From: Geothrix sp.
GTDB lineage: Bacteria > Acidobacteriota > Holophagae > Holophagales > Holophagaceae
Length of the DNA stretch: 64,000 nucleotides
Reading direction: 5' to 3'
Assembly: GCA_019449415.1 (NCBI GenBank)
Contig: JAGRPP010000012.1
Location: forward strand, 1-64,000
The translations under genes and the position numbers were made by a program. The notes beneath the pieces are model-generated. The model was not told where the DNA came from. It made no database searches and saw nothing but the letters and a program-made list of their open reading frames with translations. The stretch's first letter is position 1, and the number at the start of each line of letters is the position of its first letter. Below are positions 34,420-46,072 of this stretch, in pieces.

Positions 34420-36777
34420 TTGACCGCACCGACCTCCTCCATCCGCCGCAAGGTGATCACGCTGGTCCTCGCCACGACGACCACGGCCCTGCTGCTCTCG
34501 GCCCTGGCCTTCCTGGGCTATGAGGGCTACGCGTTGCGGCGGGTGGCGGCCCAGGATCTGCAGGCCCTCGGGGAGATCATCGCCTACAACACGGCGCCCT
34601 TCGTGGCCTTCCACGACGGGGGGCCGGCCACCCAGATCCTCGAGAGCTTGAAGACGCACGGCCACATCACCCGGGCCCAGGTCCACATGGCTTCGGGGGA
34701 ACTGCTGGCCTCGTACCCGGCGGATGGGCGCCCCGTGGTCATCCACCCGCTGGACGCCGCCCGCGACCGGGTCTGGTTTTCCGGGGGCCACATCGAGTTG
34801 ACGAAGCTCGTCCACAATCCGGAAGGACAGCCTACCGGCTTCGTCTACCTGGCCTCGGACATGAGCCATCTGAATGCGCGCCTGGTCCTGGCGAGCCTGT
34901 TCCAGGCGGGCATGCTGCTCCTGATCGGCCTCGTGGTCACGGCCTTCGTCCGGCGCTGGGCCCGGGTGATCACGGAGCCGGTCCTTGAACTGGCGGGGGT
35001 CGCCTCGCGGGTGTCCACCAGTCGGGACTACAGCCTGCGGGCCCAGTCCCGCTCCGATGACGAGCTGGGGGCCCTGATCGGGGCCTTCAACGGGATGCTG
35101 GAGCGCATCCAGGAGCAGGACCGCCACCTGGCCGAGCACCGCGGCCAGCTGGAGGAGCAGGTGGCCTCGCGCACGGGCGAGCTCGTCCGGACCAACAACG
35201 AACTGCTCATCGCCAAGGAGCGGGCCGAAGTCTCCAATCGCGCCAAGAGCACCTTCCTGGCGAACATGAGCCACGAGCTGCGCACGCCCCTCAACGCCAT
35301 CCTGCTCTACAGCGAGCTGGTGCGGGAGGATTCCGAGGCCGCGGGGCACGCCGAGATCCTGCCGGATGTGCGCCGCATCGAATCCGCCGGACGCCACCTC
35401 CTGAGCCTCATCAACGACATCCTGGACCTTTCCAAGATCGAAGCCGGGAAGATGACCGTCTCCTGCGAAACCTTCGATGTGCCGGGCATGATCCGCGATG
35501 TCCTCGCCACCGTGGAGCCCCTGGCCGCCAAGAATGGCAATACGCTCCATTTCACCTGCGCTCCCGATGTGGAGGAGATCCACTCAGATGCGGTCAAGGT
35601 GCGGCAGTCCCTCTTCAACCTGCTGAGCAACGCGTGCAAGTTCACCCGGGAGGGCCACATCGAAGTGCGGGCGGCCGTGGATCCCCTGCCGGGTTCTGAA
35701 ACGCCTTGGCTCCACCTCTCCGTGGAGGACACGGGCATCGGTATCAGCCCGGACCAGCTGCAGCGGATCTTCAGCGAGTTCATCCAGGCGGAGGAAGGCA
35801 CCAGCCGCCAGTTCGGCGGCACGGGCCTGGGCCTGGCACTCAGCCGCAAGTTCTGCCAGATCCTGGGCGGCGACATCCGCGTCCGGAGCGAGGCGGGCAA
35901 GGGCTCGGTCTTCACCATGCTCCTGCCCCTGTCGCCTTCGAAGGCCCCGTCGGTCCCCGAAGCGCCTTCTGTGCAGGGCGCCTTGGCGGCCGGGTTGTCG
36001 AAGGCGGTGCCAGAGGGCCCGGTCCTGCTCATTGATGACGACCCGACACTCCTGGAGGCCCTGTCCCGGCTGTTGGCCCGGGACGGCTACGAGGTCCGGA
36101 TGGCCCAGAACGGCGCGGAGGGTTTGCGCATGGCCCGGGAGTTCCACCCGGGGATCATCGTGCTGGATGTGATGATGCCCCTGATGGATGGCTGGGAGGT
36201 GCTGAAGGCCCTCAAAGCCGATCCGGTCCTGGAGCCCATCCCGGTCGTGATGCTCACGATCCTCGATGAGGTCGAGCGGGGCTTGGCCCTGGGGGCGGCG
36301 GAATACCTCTTCAAGCCCATCGACCGGGCCCAGCTTTCGGGGGTGCTCCTGAAGTTCCAGCCCGCCTCGCCCCCCTTCCAGGTGCTCGTGGTCGAGGACG
36401 ACCAGGCGACCCAGCACACCCTGCGGCGGATCCTGCTGGCCGAGGGCTGGGAATCCCGCTCGGCCTCCGATGGCGCCGAGGCCCTCGACCTCCTGCGGGA
36501 GGGGGTTCCGAACCTGATCCTCCTGGACCTGATGATGCCGGGCATGGACGGCTTCGATTTCCTGGCGGAGAAGCAGGCGAATCCCGAGTGGGCGGGCGTT
36601 CCGGTGGTGGTCCTCACCGCCCGTGAACTCGGGACCGCCGAGCAGGAGCGGCTGCGCCGCGGCCAGGTGGCGGCCGTGATGCAGAAGGGTCTCTACACCA
36701 AGGGGGAACTGGTCGAGGAGGTTCAGCGCGCCATCCGCCGGAGTGCCGCCCTGACGCCGGAAGGGGGGCGACCATGA
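34420..36777 (+). CDS. Hybrid histidine kinase: CHASE8-like sensor, HAMP, HisKA, HATPase, two receivers
   Basis: A 785-residue membrane kinase. A transmembrane helix (residues 12-34), a periplasmic CHASE8-like domain (LQALGEIIAYNTAPFVAFHDGGPATQILESL) and a second helix (155-175) lead to HAMP. A coiled coil follows, then the H box NMSHELRTPLNA (His285), the N/G boxes (NLLSNACKF, DTGIGIS, GGTGLGLA), and two receivers with Asp583 and Asp703. The start is TTG with GGAG six bases upstream. The CHASE8-HAMP input matches YfiN/TpbB, but GGDEF is replaced by a phosphorelay core. Confidence 0.88.
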   Translation: MTAPTSSIRRKVITLVLATTTTALLLSALAFLGYEGYALRRVAAQDLQALGEIIAYNTAPFVAFHDGGPATQILESLKTHGHITRAQVHMASGELLASYPADGRPVVIHPLDAARDRVWFSGGHIELTKLVHNPEGQPTGFVYLASDMSHLNARLVLASLFQAGMLLLIGLVVTAFVRRWARVITEPVLELAGVASRVSTSRDYSLRAQSRSDDELGALIGAFNGMLERIQEQDRHLAEHRGQLEEQVASRTGELVRTNNELLIAKERAEVSNRAKSTFLANMSHELRTPLNAILLYSELVREDSEAAGHAEILPDVRRIESAGRHLLSLINDILDLSKIEAGKMTVSCETFDVPGMIRDVLATVEPLAAKNGNTLHFTCAPDVEEIHSDAVKVRQSLFNLLSNACKFTREGHIEVRAAVDPLPGSETPWLHLSVEDTGIGISPDQLQRIFSEFIQAEEGTSRQFGGTGLGLALSRKFCQILGGDIRVRSEAGKGSVFTMLLPLSPSKAPSVPEAPSVQGALAAGLSKAVPEGPVLLIDDDPTLLEALSRLLARDGYEVRMAQNGAEGLRMAREFHPGIIVLDVMMPLMDGWEVLKALKADPVLEPIPVVMLTILDEVERGLALGAAEYLFKPIDRAQLSGVLLKFQPASPPFQVLVVEDDQATQHTLRRILLAEGWESRSASDGAEALDLLREGVPNLILLDLMMPGMDGFDFLAEKQANPEWAGVPVVVLTARELGTAEQERLRRGQVAAVMQKGLYTKGELVEEVQRAIRRSAALTPEGGRP

Positions 36778-37154
36778 GCCGGATCCTGCTGATCGAGGAC
36801 AACGAGATGAACCGGGATGCCATCTCCCGGCTGCTGGAGCGCCGCGGGTTCACCCTGCTGACGGCGCCGGATGGCGAGGAGGGGGTGCGCCTTTGCGGCG
36901 AAACCTTGCCCGACCTGGTGCTCATGGACCTGGGGCTGCCCGGCATCGATGGATTCGAGGCCACCCGCCGGATCAAGGCTGATCCCGCCACGCAGGGGAT
37001 TCCGGTGGTGGCCCTGACGGCCCGGGCCCTGACCTCCGACCGGGAGGCGGCCTTCGAGGCCGGATGCGACGATTACGACACCAAGCCCGTGGATCTGACC
37101 CGGCTGGTGGCGAAGATCCGGCAGCTGCTGGGACGCGAGGGGGATGCGCCATGA
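36774..37154 (+). CDS. Single-domain response regulator (DivK-like)
   Basis: A 126-residue stand-alone receiver: ILLIEDNEMNRDAISRLL (acidic pair), LVLMDLGLPGIDGFEATRRIK (phospho-acceptor Asp52), VALTARAL (Thr) and DDYDTKPVD (Lys). There is no output domain. It overlaps the hybrid kinase stop and the next start by four bases each, so three proteins are translationally linked. It probably shuttles phosphoryl groups between kinase and effector. Confidence 0.9.
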   Translation: MSRILLIEDNEMNRDAISRLLERRGFTLLTAPDGEEGVRLCGETLPDLVLMDLGLPGIDGFEATRRIKADPATQGIPVVALTARALTSDREAAFEAGCDDYDTKPVDLTRLVAKIRQLLGREGDAP

Positions 37155-38359
37155 TCCACGGAAATCCAGCCCGCCTGCTCGTGGTCGATGACGCGGACTC
37201 CAACCGCGAGGTGATGACCCGCATCCTCGAGCGCGACGGCCATGAGGTGGCCACGGCCGTCGATGGTGCCGAGGGGCTGGCGAAGCTCCGCAGCGGGACC
37301 TACGACCTGGTGCTCCTGGATGTGATGATGCCGGGCATCGACGGCATCCAGGTGATCCAGGTCATGCACGAAGATGAGCGGCTCAAGCGCATCCCCGTGA
37401 TCATGCTCTCCGCCCTCCACGAACAGGAGACGATCCTGAAGTGCATCCAGCTGGGGGCCCAGGACTACCTGCCGAAACCCATCAATCAACAGCTCCTCAA
37501 GGCCCGCATCGCGGCCTGCCTCGAGAAGAAGCGGCTGCAGGACCTGGAGCAGCAGTACACCCAGCAGGTGGAATCCATCAGCGCCCAGCTGAAGGCGGCC
37601 AATGAGCAGCTCCTTCGCGCCAACCAGCTGAAAAGCCGCTTCCTCGCCACCGCCGCCCACGACCTGAAGAACCCGCTCGGCGGCATCGTCCTGCTCTCCG
37701 ACGGCATCCGCATGGAGGCCGAGGCGGGAGGCTCCTACGCCCGCATCGCCACCCAGGCGGGGCGGGTCCACGATGTGGTCCAGAAGATGGTCCACATCAT
37801 CAACGGCCTGCTGGATGCCACGGTCCAGGAGGTGGGCGAGGTGAGCCCCTGCTTCGAGATGACCGACTTGGGCGACCTGATCCATCGCGTGATCCAGGAA
37901 AACGAGCTCTATGCGGCGAGCAAGGACATCCGCCTCCATGGCCCGGCATCCACCGCGAGATGCCAAGGCTCCGTGGACGGTACGCGGCTGGCCCAGGTCA
38001 TCGACAACCTCGTGAACAACGCCATCAAGTACTCCCCCAGTGGTCGCGAAGTCCGGGTGGAGCTGGGCCTCCAGATGGCCGGCGCCGGACGCCGGGCCCG
38101 CATCGAAGTGCGCGATCAGGGGCCGGGTTTCACGCCGGCGGACCTGGAACGGGCCTTCGAGCCGTTCCAGCGGCTCTCCGCCCTTCCCACCGGGGGCGAA
38201 TACAGCACCGGGCTCGGGCTTTCCATCGTCAAGCAGATGGTCGAGCTGCACGGTGGCCAGGTCTGGATCGAAAGCGAACCTGGCCAGGGGGCGGCCTTCG
38301 TGGTGGAGATCCCCCTGGTGGAGGAGGGATCTAGGGACAGAGGCCCCCGTCCACATTGA
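37151..38359 (+). CDS. Receiver-histidine kinase (cytoplasmic)
   Basis: A 402-residue soluble protein with a receiver first (LLVVDDADSNREVM; Asp57 in LVLLDVMMPG; Lys in YLPKPIN), then a coiled coil. HisKA follows with TAAHDLKNPLGG (His170), and then HATPase (NLVNNAIKYSP, VRDQGPGF, GLGLSIVKQMVELHGG). No membrane segment is present, so the receiver probably takes input from the upstream kinase. Start overlaps the preceding stop (ATGA). Its 3' end overlaps the opposite-strand reductase gene by 29 bases. Confidence 0.92.
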   Translation: MIHGNPARLLVVDDADSNREVMTRILERDGHEVATAVDGAEGLAKLRSGTYDLVLLDVMMPGIDGIQVIQVMHEDERLKRIPVIMLSALHEQETILKCIQLGAQDYLPKPINQQLLKARIAACLEKKRLQDLEQQYTQQVESISAQLKAANEQLLRANQLKSRFLATAAHDLKNPLGGIVLLSDGIRMEAEAGGSYARIATQAGRVHDVVQKMVHIINGLLDATVQEVGEVSPCFEMTDLGDLIHRVIQENELYAASKDIRLHGPASTARCQGSVDGTRLAQVIDNLVNNAIKYSPSGREVRVELGLQMAGAGRRARIEVRDQGPGFTPADLERAFEPFQRLSALPTGGEYSTGLGLSIVKQMVELHGGQVWIESEPGQGAAFVVEIPLVEEGSRDRGPRPH

Positions 38360-39089
38360 TGATCTGCCCGCTCATGTAGCTGGCCCAATCGGAGCAGAGG
38401 AAGGCCACCACGCCCGCCACCTCCTCTGGTTCGCCCTCCCGCTTGAGGATGGTCGGGGCGAGCATCTGCCGGCGGGCCTCTTCGGGCACATCCTGGGTCA
38501 GCTCGGTGTGGATGAGGCCGGGATTCACCGCGTTCACCAGCACGCCGAAGGGCGCCATCTCGCGGGCGAGGCTGCGGGTGAGGGCGATGACCGCGCCCTT
38601 GCTGGCCCCGTAGTTGGTCTGGCCCGCCTTGCCGATGATGCCCGTGGGGCTGACGATGTTGACGATGCGCCCCCACTTGCGGTTCATCATGCCCCGCACG
38701 AAGGCCTTGGTGGCGTAGACGGTGCCGCGGAGGTTCACATTCATGACCTCCTCCCACTTCTCGTCGCCCATAAGGATGAAGGGGCCATCCTGGCGGGTGC
38801 CCGCATTGTTCACGAGGATGTCCACCGGGCCCAGCTCCGCCTTCACGCGGTCGGCGGCGGCTTCGAGCTCCGCCTTCACGCGCACATCCGCCAGCACGGC
38901 CATGGCCCGGCGGCCCGTGCCGCGGATTTCCTCCGCCACGGCCTCGGCCAGGTCCAGGTTCTTGTGGGCGTGGACCACCACATCGGCCCCCCAGCGGGCG
39001 AATTCCACGGCAATGGCCCGCCCGATGCCCCGGGAGGACCCGGTGACGAAGGCGATGCGGCCGAGCAGGGGGGGCTGGTTGAAGGGCAT
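38331..39089 (-). CDS. FabG-like 3-oxoacyl-ACP reductase / SDR
   Basis: A 252-residue classical SDR: VTGSSRGIGRAIAVEFARWG (cofactor), DILVNNAGT, IVNIVSPTGIIGKAGQTNYGASKGAVI (Ser, Tyr-xxx-Lys), NAVNPGLIHTEL and the C-terminal YMSGQIINVDGGLCP. This layout is that of FabG or acetoacetyl-CoA reductases. It is not beside other fatty-acid genes, so the true substrate is open. Start at MPFNQPP gives the typical N-terminus. Confidence 0.88.
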   Translation of the reverse strand: MPFNQPPLLGRIAFVTGSSRGIGRAIAVEFARWGADVVVHAHKNLDLAEAVAEEIRGTGRRAMAVLADVRVKAELEAAADRVKAELGPVDILVNNAGTRQDGPFILMGDEKWEEVMNVNLRGTVYATKAFVRGMMNRKWGRIVNIVSPTGIIGKAGQTNYGASKGAVIALTRSLAREMAPFGVLVNAVNPGLIHTELTQDVPEEARRQMLAPTILKREGEPEEVAGVVAFLCSDWASYMSGQIINVDGGLCP

Positions 39090-39135
39090 GGCAAGATCCA
39101 GATGCAACGAATTAGGATGCCGCAGGGGGGGAAGC

Positions 39136-39444
39136 ATGTCCAAGGATCTGGTGAGTCCCGACGCCATGGAGGCCTTCCTGAAGGCGCACCCCGACTGGGT
39201 CGCGCAGGGGGACGCCCACGGCCTGACTCTCCGCAGGCGCTATGTGTTCTCCGCCTATCCTCGCGGCCTCGGGTTCGTGGTGGCAGCCGCCGAACATGCC
39301 GAGAAGGTGGATCACCATCCTGACCTCACCCTCGGCTACCGCTGGGTGGTGGCCGTCCTCACTACCCATGTCAGCCTCGGGGTCACCCAGCGGGACCTGG
39401 ATCTGGCCGAGGCGCTGGACCGGTTGTACCAGGAGCACATCTAG
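39136..39444 (+). CDS. 4a-Hydroxytetrahydrobiopterin (pterin carbinolamine) dehydratase
   Basis: A 102-residue PCD/DCoH family enzyme that recycles the pterin cofactor of aromatic amino acid hydroxylases. The signature AEHAEKVDHHPDLTLGYRWVVAVLTTHVSLGVTQRDLDLA contains the catalytic His-His-Pro. A G-rich purine tract lies just upstream of the ATG. It diverges from the FabG-like gene with a 46 bp gap. hppD elsewhere in the window suggests a phenylalanine/tyrosine degradation role, but no phenylalanine hydroxylase gene is present here. Confidence 0.92.
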   Translation: MSKDLVSPDAMEAFLKAHPDWVAQGDAHGLTLRRRYVFSAYPRGLGFVVAAAEHAEKVDHHPDLTLGYRWVVAVLTTHVSLGVTQRDLDLAEALDRLYQEHI

Positions 39445-39470
39445 GGTCCGTTTCCCGGGCCGTTCCCCAG

Positions 39471-39926
39471 CTACCGCACCGGCGATCCGTGGGGTGGCTG
39501 CCGGTTGAAGCGCTCCTGGAGGGACCGCACCTTGACCGAGTCCAGCCACTGAGGTTGGCTGGGGTCGCTCATCATGAATTCGCCCAGCTCGATGGCGCCG
39601 TGGCTGAACGGGGGGACCGCCAGGGCCCGGTTCAGGCGGGCCCGGAAGTCCCCGAGGAACAGGCGGAAGGCCCGGTGGCGGGGAGGCTCCTGGAGGGCGA
39701 TGTCCCACACCTCCACCGTGGCTTCGGGGGCAAGCCGCGAGACGGGCGGCAGCGGCCGGGGAGGGCTCCCGAGCAGCAGTCCGTCCCAGCAACCCCGCGG
39801 GGCCAGGTGGATCCCCGCCATGGGGTCGCCACCCAGCTCCGTCCGCACATCCAGGGCCAAGCTGAGGGCCGGCGGTTCCTGGGCGGCCAGGGCCAGCGGG
39901 AGCAGAAGGCAGGACAGGGCGTTCAT
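39471..39926 (-). CDS. Hypothetical exported protein
   Basis: A 151-residue protein with a short signal peptide (MNALSCLLLPLALAAQ). The mature part has LALDVRTELGGDPMAGIHLAPRGCWDGLLLG and VEVWDIALQEPPRHRAFRLFLGDFRARLNRALAVPP. No family recognised. It lies downstream of the pseudouridine synthase gene on the plus-strand map and converges with the dehydratase gene. Confidence 0.5.
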   Translation of the reverse strand: MNALSCLLLPLALAAQEPPALSLALDVRTELGGDPMAGIHLAPRGCWDGLLLGSPPRPLPPVSRLAPEATVEVWDIALQEPPRHRAFRLFLGDFRARLNRALAVPPFSHGAIELGEFMMSDPSQPQWLDSVKVRSLQERFNRQPPHGSPVR

Positions 39927-39970
39927 GGGATCAAGGAGATCACGAACGGGGTGAGGCGGGGCTTCCGGGG

Positions 39971-41803
39971 TTAGGGTTTCCGCGGCTTGGGCTTTCCCGT
40001 CCGGGGCGCGGGCTTGCGCGAGGGACGGTCGGCGGGGCCTTCCCGGCGGGGGCTGGAAGGACGGTCCGCAGCGCCGAAGGTTCGCCGGGGCCGGGCCTCG
40101 CCGTCCTCACGGTGGGGGCGGGCGGGACGATCATTCGGGCCGGAGGGCCGACGGGGTCTTGCCTCGCCGTCCTGGCGCCGAGGCCGGGCGGGACGGTCCG
40201 CGGCACCGAAGCTGCGGCGGGGGCGTTCGTCTTCACCCTCGCGGCGGGGCCGGGCGGGGCGGTCGTTCGGGCCAGAGGGCCGGTGGGGGCGGGCATCGCC
40301 ATCCTCGCGCCGGGGGCGGGAGGGACGGTCTGCGCTGCCAAAGGTGCGGCGGGGGCGCTCGTCGTCGCCATCGCGGCGGGGCCGGGCGGGACGGTCGCTC
40401 GGGCCGGAGGGCCGGTGGGGGCGGGCATCGCCATCCTCACGCCGGGGGCGGGAGGGACGGTCTGTGCTGCCAAAGGTACGGCGGGGGCGTTCGTCGTCAC
40501 CCTCGCGGCGGGGCCGGGCGGGGCGGTCGTTCGGGCCGGAGGGCCGATGGGGGCGGGTGTCGCCGTCCTCGCGCCGGGGGCGGGAGGGACGGTCTGCGCT
40601 GCCAAAGGTACGGCGGGGGCGTTCGTCTTCACCCTCCCGACGGGGCGCAGACGGCCGGTCCCCGGGGGTGAAGGGCCGGCGGGGCCGGGCATTGCCATCC
40701 TCGCGCCGGGGGCGCATGGGGCGGGCGGGCGCACCCTCCTGCTCGTCGTAGCGCTTGGCGCGGGCCACGCGCTTGAGCTTGTGGTCGCGACTCTCCGTGG
40801 GCTGGAAGATGCCCTCCTCGCCCTTCACGCCGGTGCTGGCGCGAACGATGCGGGCCTGGTTGCGCAGGGCCTTGAGGGCGGCTTCCATGTCCGCGGGCAT
40901 GGGGGCGGTGACAGTGACCTGCTCCTCGGTGACGGGATGCTTGAAGCCCAGCAGCTCGGCATGCAGGGCCTGGCGGTCGAGCAGGGGGCTCTCCACACCG
41001 TAGACCTGGTCGCCCAGCAGGGGATAGCCCCGGTCGGCGAACTGCACGCGGATCTGGTTGCGGCGGCCCGTCTCCAGCTTCACTTCCACCACGGTATGGC
41101 CCGGCAGGCGCTCGATGACGCGGTAGTGGGTCACGGCCTCCTTGGCGCCGGCGGGCATGCGCTTGCCGCCGCCAGGACCCTTGCGGACCGTGGCTACGGA
41201 CATCTTCAGGGACTTGGCGTGCTCAATGAGATGCCCCGCCAGGGTGCCGCTGTTCTCGGGCAGTTCACCCACGAGGATCGCGAAATAGACCCGCTGGAGG
41301 CGGTGCAGCTCGAAATGCTTCTTCAGGCCGTGGAGGGCCTCGGGGGTTTTGGCGAAGACCAGCACGCCACTGGTGAAGCGGTCGAGGCGGTGCACGATGT
41401 AGAGGTTGAAGCGCTTGAAGCCGCGGCGGCGGTAGGATTCGGTGATGGCCTCGGCCAGGCTGGGTTCGCCCGGCTTTTCCGCCGGCACGGTGAGCAGGCC
41501 CGCGGGCTTGAACACGAAGAGCAGGTGGGTGTCCTCCCACAGCGCTTCATAGGGGCCGGCCTGGAGCTTGCGGGCGGGGGGCAGCACTTCGTAGGTTTGT
41601 TCGGGATCGAAGGCCACCTTGACCTTGTCGCCGACCTTGAGCCGCTGACCGTGCTTCTCGGCCAGCTGGTCGTTCACGGTCACGCAGCGGCCATCGATGA
41701 AACCCTTGGCCTGGCGGTGGCTGATCACCATCACCTTGTGCAGTTCCGAAGCCAGGGCCGCGCCTTCGTGCTCCGCCTGCCATTCCCGTTCGATGCGTGC
41801 CAT
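39971..41803 (-). CDS. RluA-family RNA pseudouridine synthase with long repetitive Arg-rich tail
   Basis: A 610-residue protein. An S4-like domain occupies residues 15-75 (SELHKVMVISHRQAKGFIDGRCVTVN...GDKVKV). The catalytic domain (80-320) has LFVFKPAGLLTVPA, the motif IVHRLDRFTSGVLVFAKT with the catalytic Asp, and ETGRRNQIRVQFADRGYPLLGDQVYG. From about residue 360 the chain is a low-complexity tail of nine exact 22-residue units plus degenerate flanks. It is rich in Arg, Asp and Pro and likely RNA-binding. GGAGG precedes MARIER. A strong hairpin separates it from the upstream M16 gene. Confidence 0.88.
   Translation of the reverse strand: MARIEREWQAEHEGAALASELHKVMVISHRQAKGFIDGRCVTVNDQLAEKHGQRLKVGDKVKVAFDPEQTYEVLPPARKLQAGPYEALWEDTHLLFVFKPAGLLTVPAEKPGEPSLAEAITESYRRRGFKRFNLYIVHRLDRFTSGVLVFAKTPEALHGLKKHFELHRLQRVYFAILVGELPENSGTLAGHLIEHAKSLKMSVATVRKGPGGGKRMPAGAKEAVTHYRVIERLPGHTVVEVKLETGRRNQIRVQFADRGYPLLGDQVYGVESPLLDRQALHAELLGFKHPVTEEQVTVTAPMPADMEAALKALRNQARIVRASTGVKGEEGIFQPTESRDHKLKRVARAKRYDEQEGAPARPMRPRREDGNARPRRPFTPGDRPSAPRREGEDERPRRTFGSADRPSRPRREDGDTRPHRPSGPNDRPARPRREGDDERPRRTFGSTDRPSRPRREDGDARPHRPSGPSDRPARPRRDGDDERPRRTFGSADRPSRPRREDGDARPHRPSGPNDRPARPRREGEDERPRRSFGAADRPARPRRQDGEARPRRPSGPNDRPARPHREDGEARPRRTFGAADRPSSPRREGPADRPSRKPAPRTGKPKPRKP
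40067..40660 (-). repeat. Coding tandem repeat, nine 66 bp units
   Basis: Nine consecutive 22-residue units of the form DRPxRPRREDGDxRPxRPxG occupy residues 382-579 of the pseudouridine synthase. Two unit types alternate (one ending HRPSGPN, the other RRTFGSA) through the middle, giving a 132 bp higher-order period. This points to duplication of a two-unit block. Unit divergence rises towards both ends. Confidence 0.88.
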
Positions 41804-41886
41804 GGCAACGCCCTCCGTCATCGCCCAGCATCCTTGCAAACGCCAAGCGGACACCTAGCAGATCACGGAAAGGCCTTGATGCCTAA

Positions 41887-41919
41887 CGAAAAGGGAGCGG
41901 CATGGCCGCTCCCTTTTCG
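41887..41919. terminator. Bidirectional hairpin terminator after the M16 gene
   Basis: A perfect 15 bp stem (CGAAAAGGGAGCGGC) with loop ATG, flanked by A and T runs that suit termination in either direction. It sits 15 bases past the M16 stop. Confidence 0.8.
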
Positions 41920-41933
41920 ACGGAACGAGGGCG

Positions 41934-44780
<2,847 letters not shown>

Positions 44781-44863
44781 GAGACCTCCAGGTTGGGAAA
44801 GATTCCGCAGGGGGAAGGCCCCAGCATACGAGGGGTCTTGGGCCGCCGGGCTGTTAAGAATTG

Positions 44864-45475
44864 TTAAGAAGGGGCCAGCAGGGTCTGGAGCCGCATCTGC
44901 CAGGCGGTTCTCAAGTCGTCCAATTTCATTCCTTTGCCCCGATTGGGTGCTCCCTGCAGCAGGCCCTGGGCACTGGGATGCGGCAGGGCCTGGAGGTCAA
45001 AGGTGGGGGCTTCGGGCAGACGGCTGAGCACCCACTCCGCACGCTTGCCAAAGGCGATGACCCGCAGGGGGGAAGGGCTTCCTGCCGCGGCCCGGGCCAG
45101 TTCCGCCGCCAGCCGGGCGAGGTTGGCGGGAGCCAGCAGGTCCTTATTGGAAGGCGCATGGAAGTGCTCGCCATCCTTGGTGGGGCAGGCCGGGTAGGCG
45201 TTGCTGAGGGCCGTGCCGAGGAGCCTCGGTCTCAGGCCCAGGGCCTTGAAGCGGGCGCCGTCCCAGTCCTCCCAGGCCGCCCCGGGCACCTCGGCCCGGC
45301 CCGTGGCGGCCAGGGCGCGGTAGACGGTGATGCCCGCGCCATCGCCCCAGAAGGGGATGCCGGACTGATCCGCCCCCCGCGGGCCCGGGGCCTCGCCGAA
45401 GAGCATCACGGACACCGGACCAGCCTCAGGGAAGAGGGCGGGAACCGCATGACCACGGATGCGAGCCGGGATCAA
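44864..45475 (-). CDS. Uracil-DNA glycosylase superfamily protein
   Basis: A protein of about 203 residues with VSVMLFGEAPGPRGADQSGIPFWGDGAGITVYRAL, the UDG-superfamily GEAPGxxxxxxGxPFxG motif. Then SNAYPACPTKDG, VIAFGKRAEWVL and the C-terminal HPSAQG loop follow. It lacks the four iron-sulfur cysteines of family 4 enzymes. The start is uncertain: a TTG that overlaps the upstream stop (TTGA) has GGAAGGG eight bases before it. Longer frames would overlap the upstream gene. Activity is inferred from the fold motifs. Confidence 0.75.
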   Translation of the reverse strand: MIPARIRGHAVPALFPEAGPVSVMLFGEAPGPRGADQSGIPFWGDGAGITVYRALAATGRAEVPGAAWEDWDGARFKALGLRPRLLGTALSNAYPACPTKDGEHFHAPSNKDLLAPANLARLAAELARAAAGSPSPLRVIAFGKRAEWVLSRLPEAPTFDLQALPHPSAQGLLQGAPNRGKGMKLDDLRTAWQMRLQTLLAPS

Positions 45476-46062
45476 CCCGGCTGCCCTTCCTTCATCAGCG
45501 CCGACAGCGCCTTGAACTGGGGGTGGTTCTTGTCGTGGGCCCACTCGAAGGCCACGGACTCGTGGTTGGTGATCGTGGCCCCGGCGGCGGCCATGCGGTC
45601 CAGGGCGTGCTTCCGGTACTCCTCTCCCCGGCCGCTGATGGCATCCCAGCAGAGGTGCACCTCGTGCCCTGAGGCCAGGAGTTCGAGCACGGTCTGCATG
45701 ACGCAGACATGGGCCTCGATGCCCGCGACGACGATCTGGCGCTTCGGGGGAGGAAGCCCCGGCCGGGCTTGTTGAAGGAGGGACTCGAAGCCCGCGTCCC
45801 CGCAGCAGCCGAAGGCCGTCTTCTCCAAGAAGAAGGTCGGGGTGGACAACCCGTCGTAGGCCTCGCGGATGCTCGTTTCCGTGGGGCCGATGCCCTTGGG
45901 GTACTGCTCCGTCAGCACCACCGGCACCGAGAAGAGGTCCGCCAGCCTCAGCAGGCGCCGGGTGGTCTCCAGCACCAGGGCCGGTCGTTGCACCATGTGG
46001 ACGAGCTTGCCCTGCAGGTCGATGACCACGAGGATGCTGCGGCTGGAATCGAGAAGGGGCAT
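45472..46062 (-). CDS. Isochorismatase-family cysteine hydrolase
   Basis: A 196-residue hydrolase with the catalytic triad Asp15 (VVIDLQGK), Lys81 (LEKTAFG) and Cys120 (IEAHVCVMQT). The VAGIEAHVCV form is found in nicotinamidase/YcaC-like members with unassigned substrates. It is ten bases downstream of the M13 peptidase gene and overlaps the following UDG-family gene by four bases, so the three may be co-transcribed. Confidence 0.9.
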   Translation of the reverse strand: MPLLDSSRSILVVIDLQGKLVHMVQRPALVLETTRRLLRLADLFSVPVVLTEQYPKGIGPTETSIREAYDGLSTPTFFLEKTAFGCCGDAGFESLLQQARPGLPPPKRQIVVAGIEAHVCVMQTVLELLASGHEVHLCWDAISGRGEEYRKHALDRMAAAGATITNHESVAFEWAHDKNHPQFKALSALMKEGQPG

Positions 46063-46072
46063 GGGGATCCTC

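Noticed and set aside
40067..40660. Regular repeats that might suggest a CRISPR array
   Set aside because: Units are contiguous with no unique spacers and encode a continuous peptide repeat in frame with the pseudouridine synthase.
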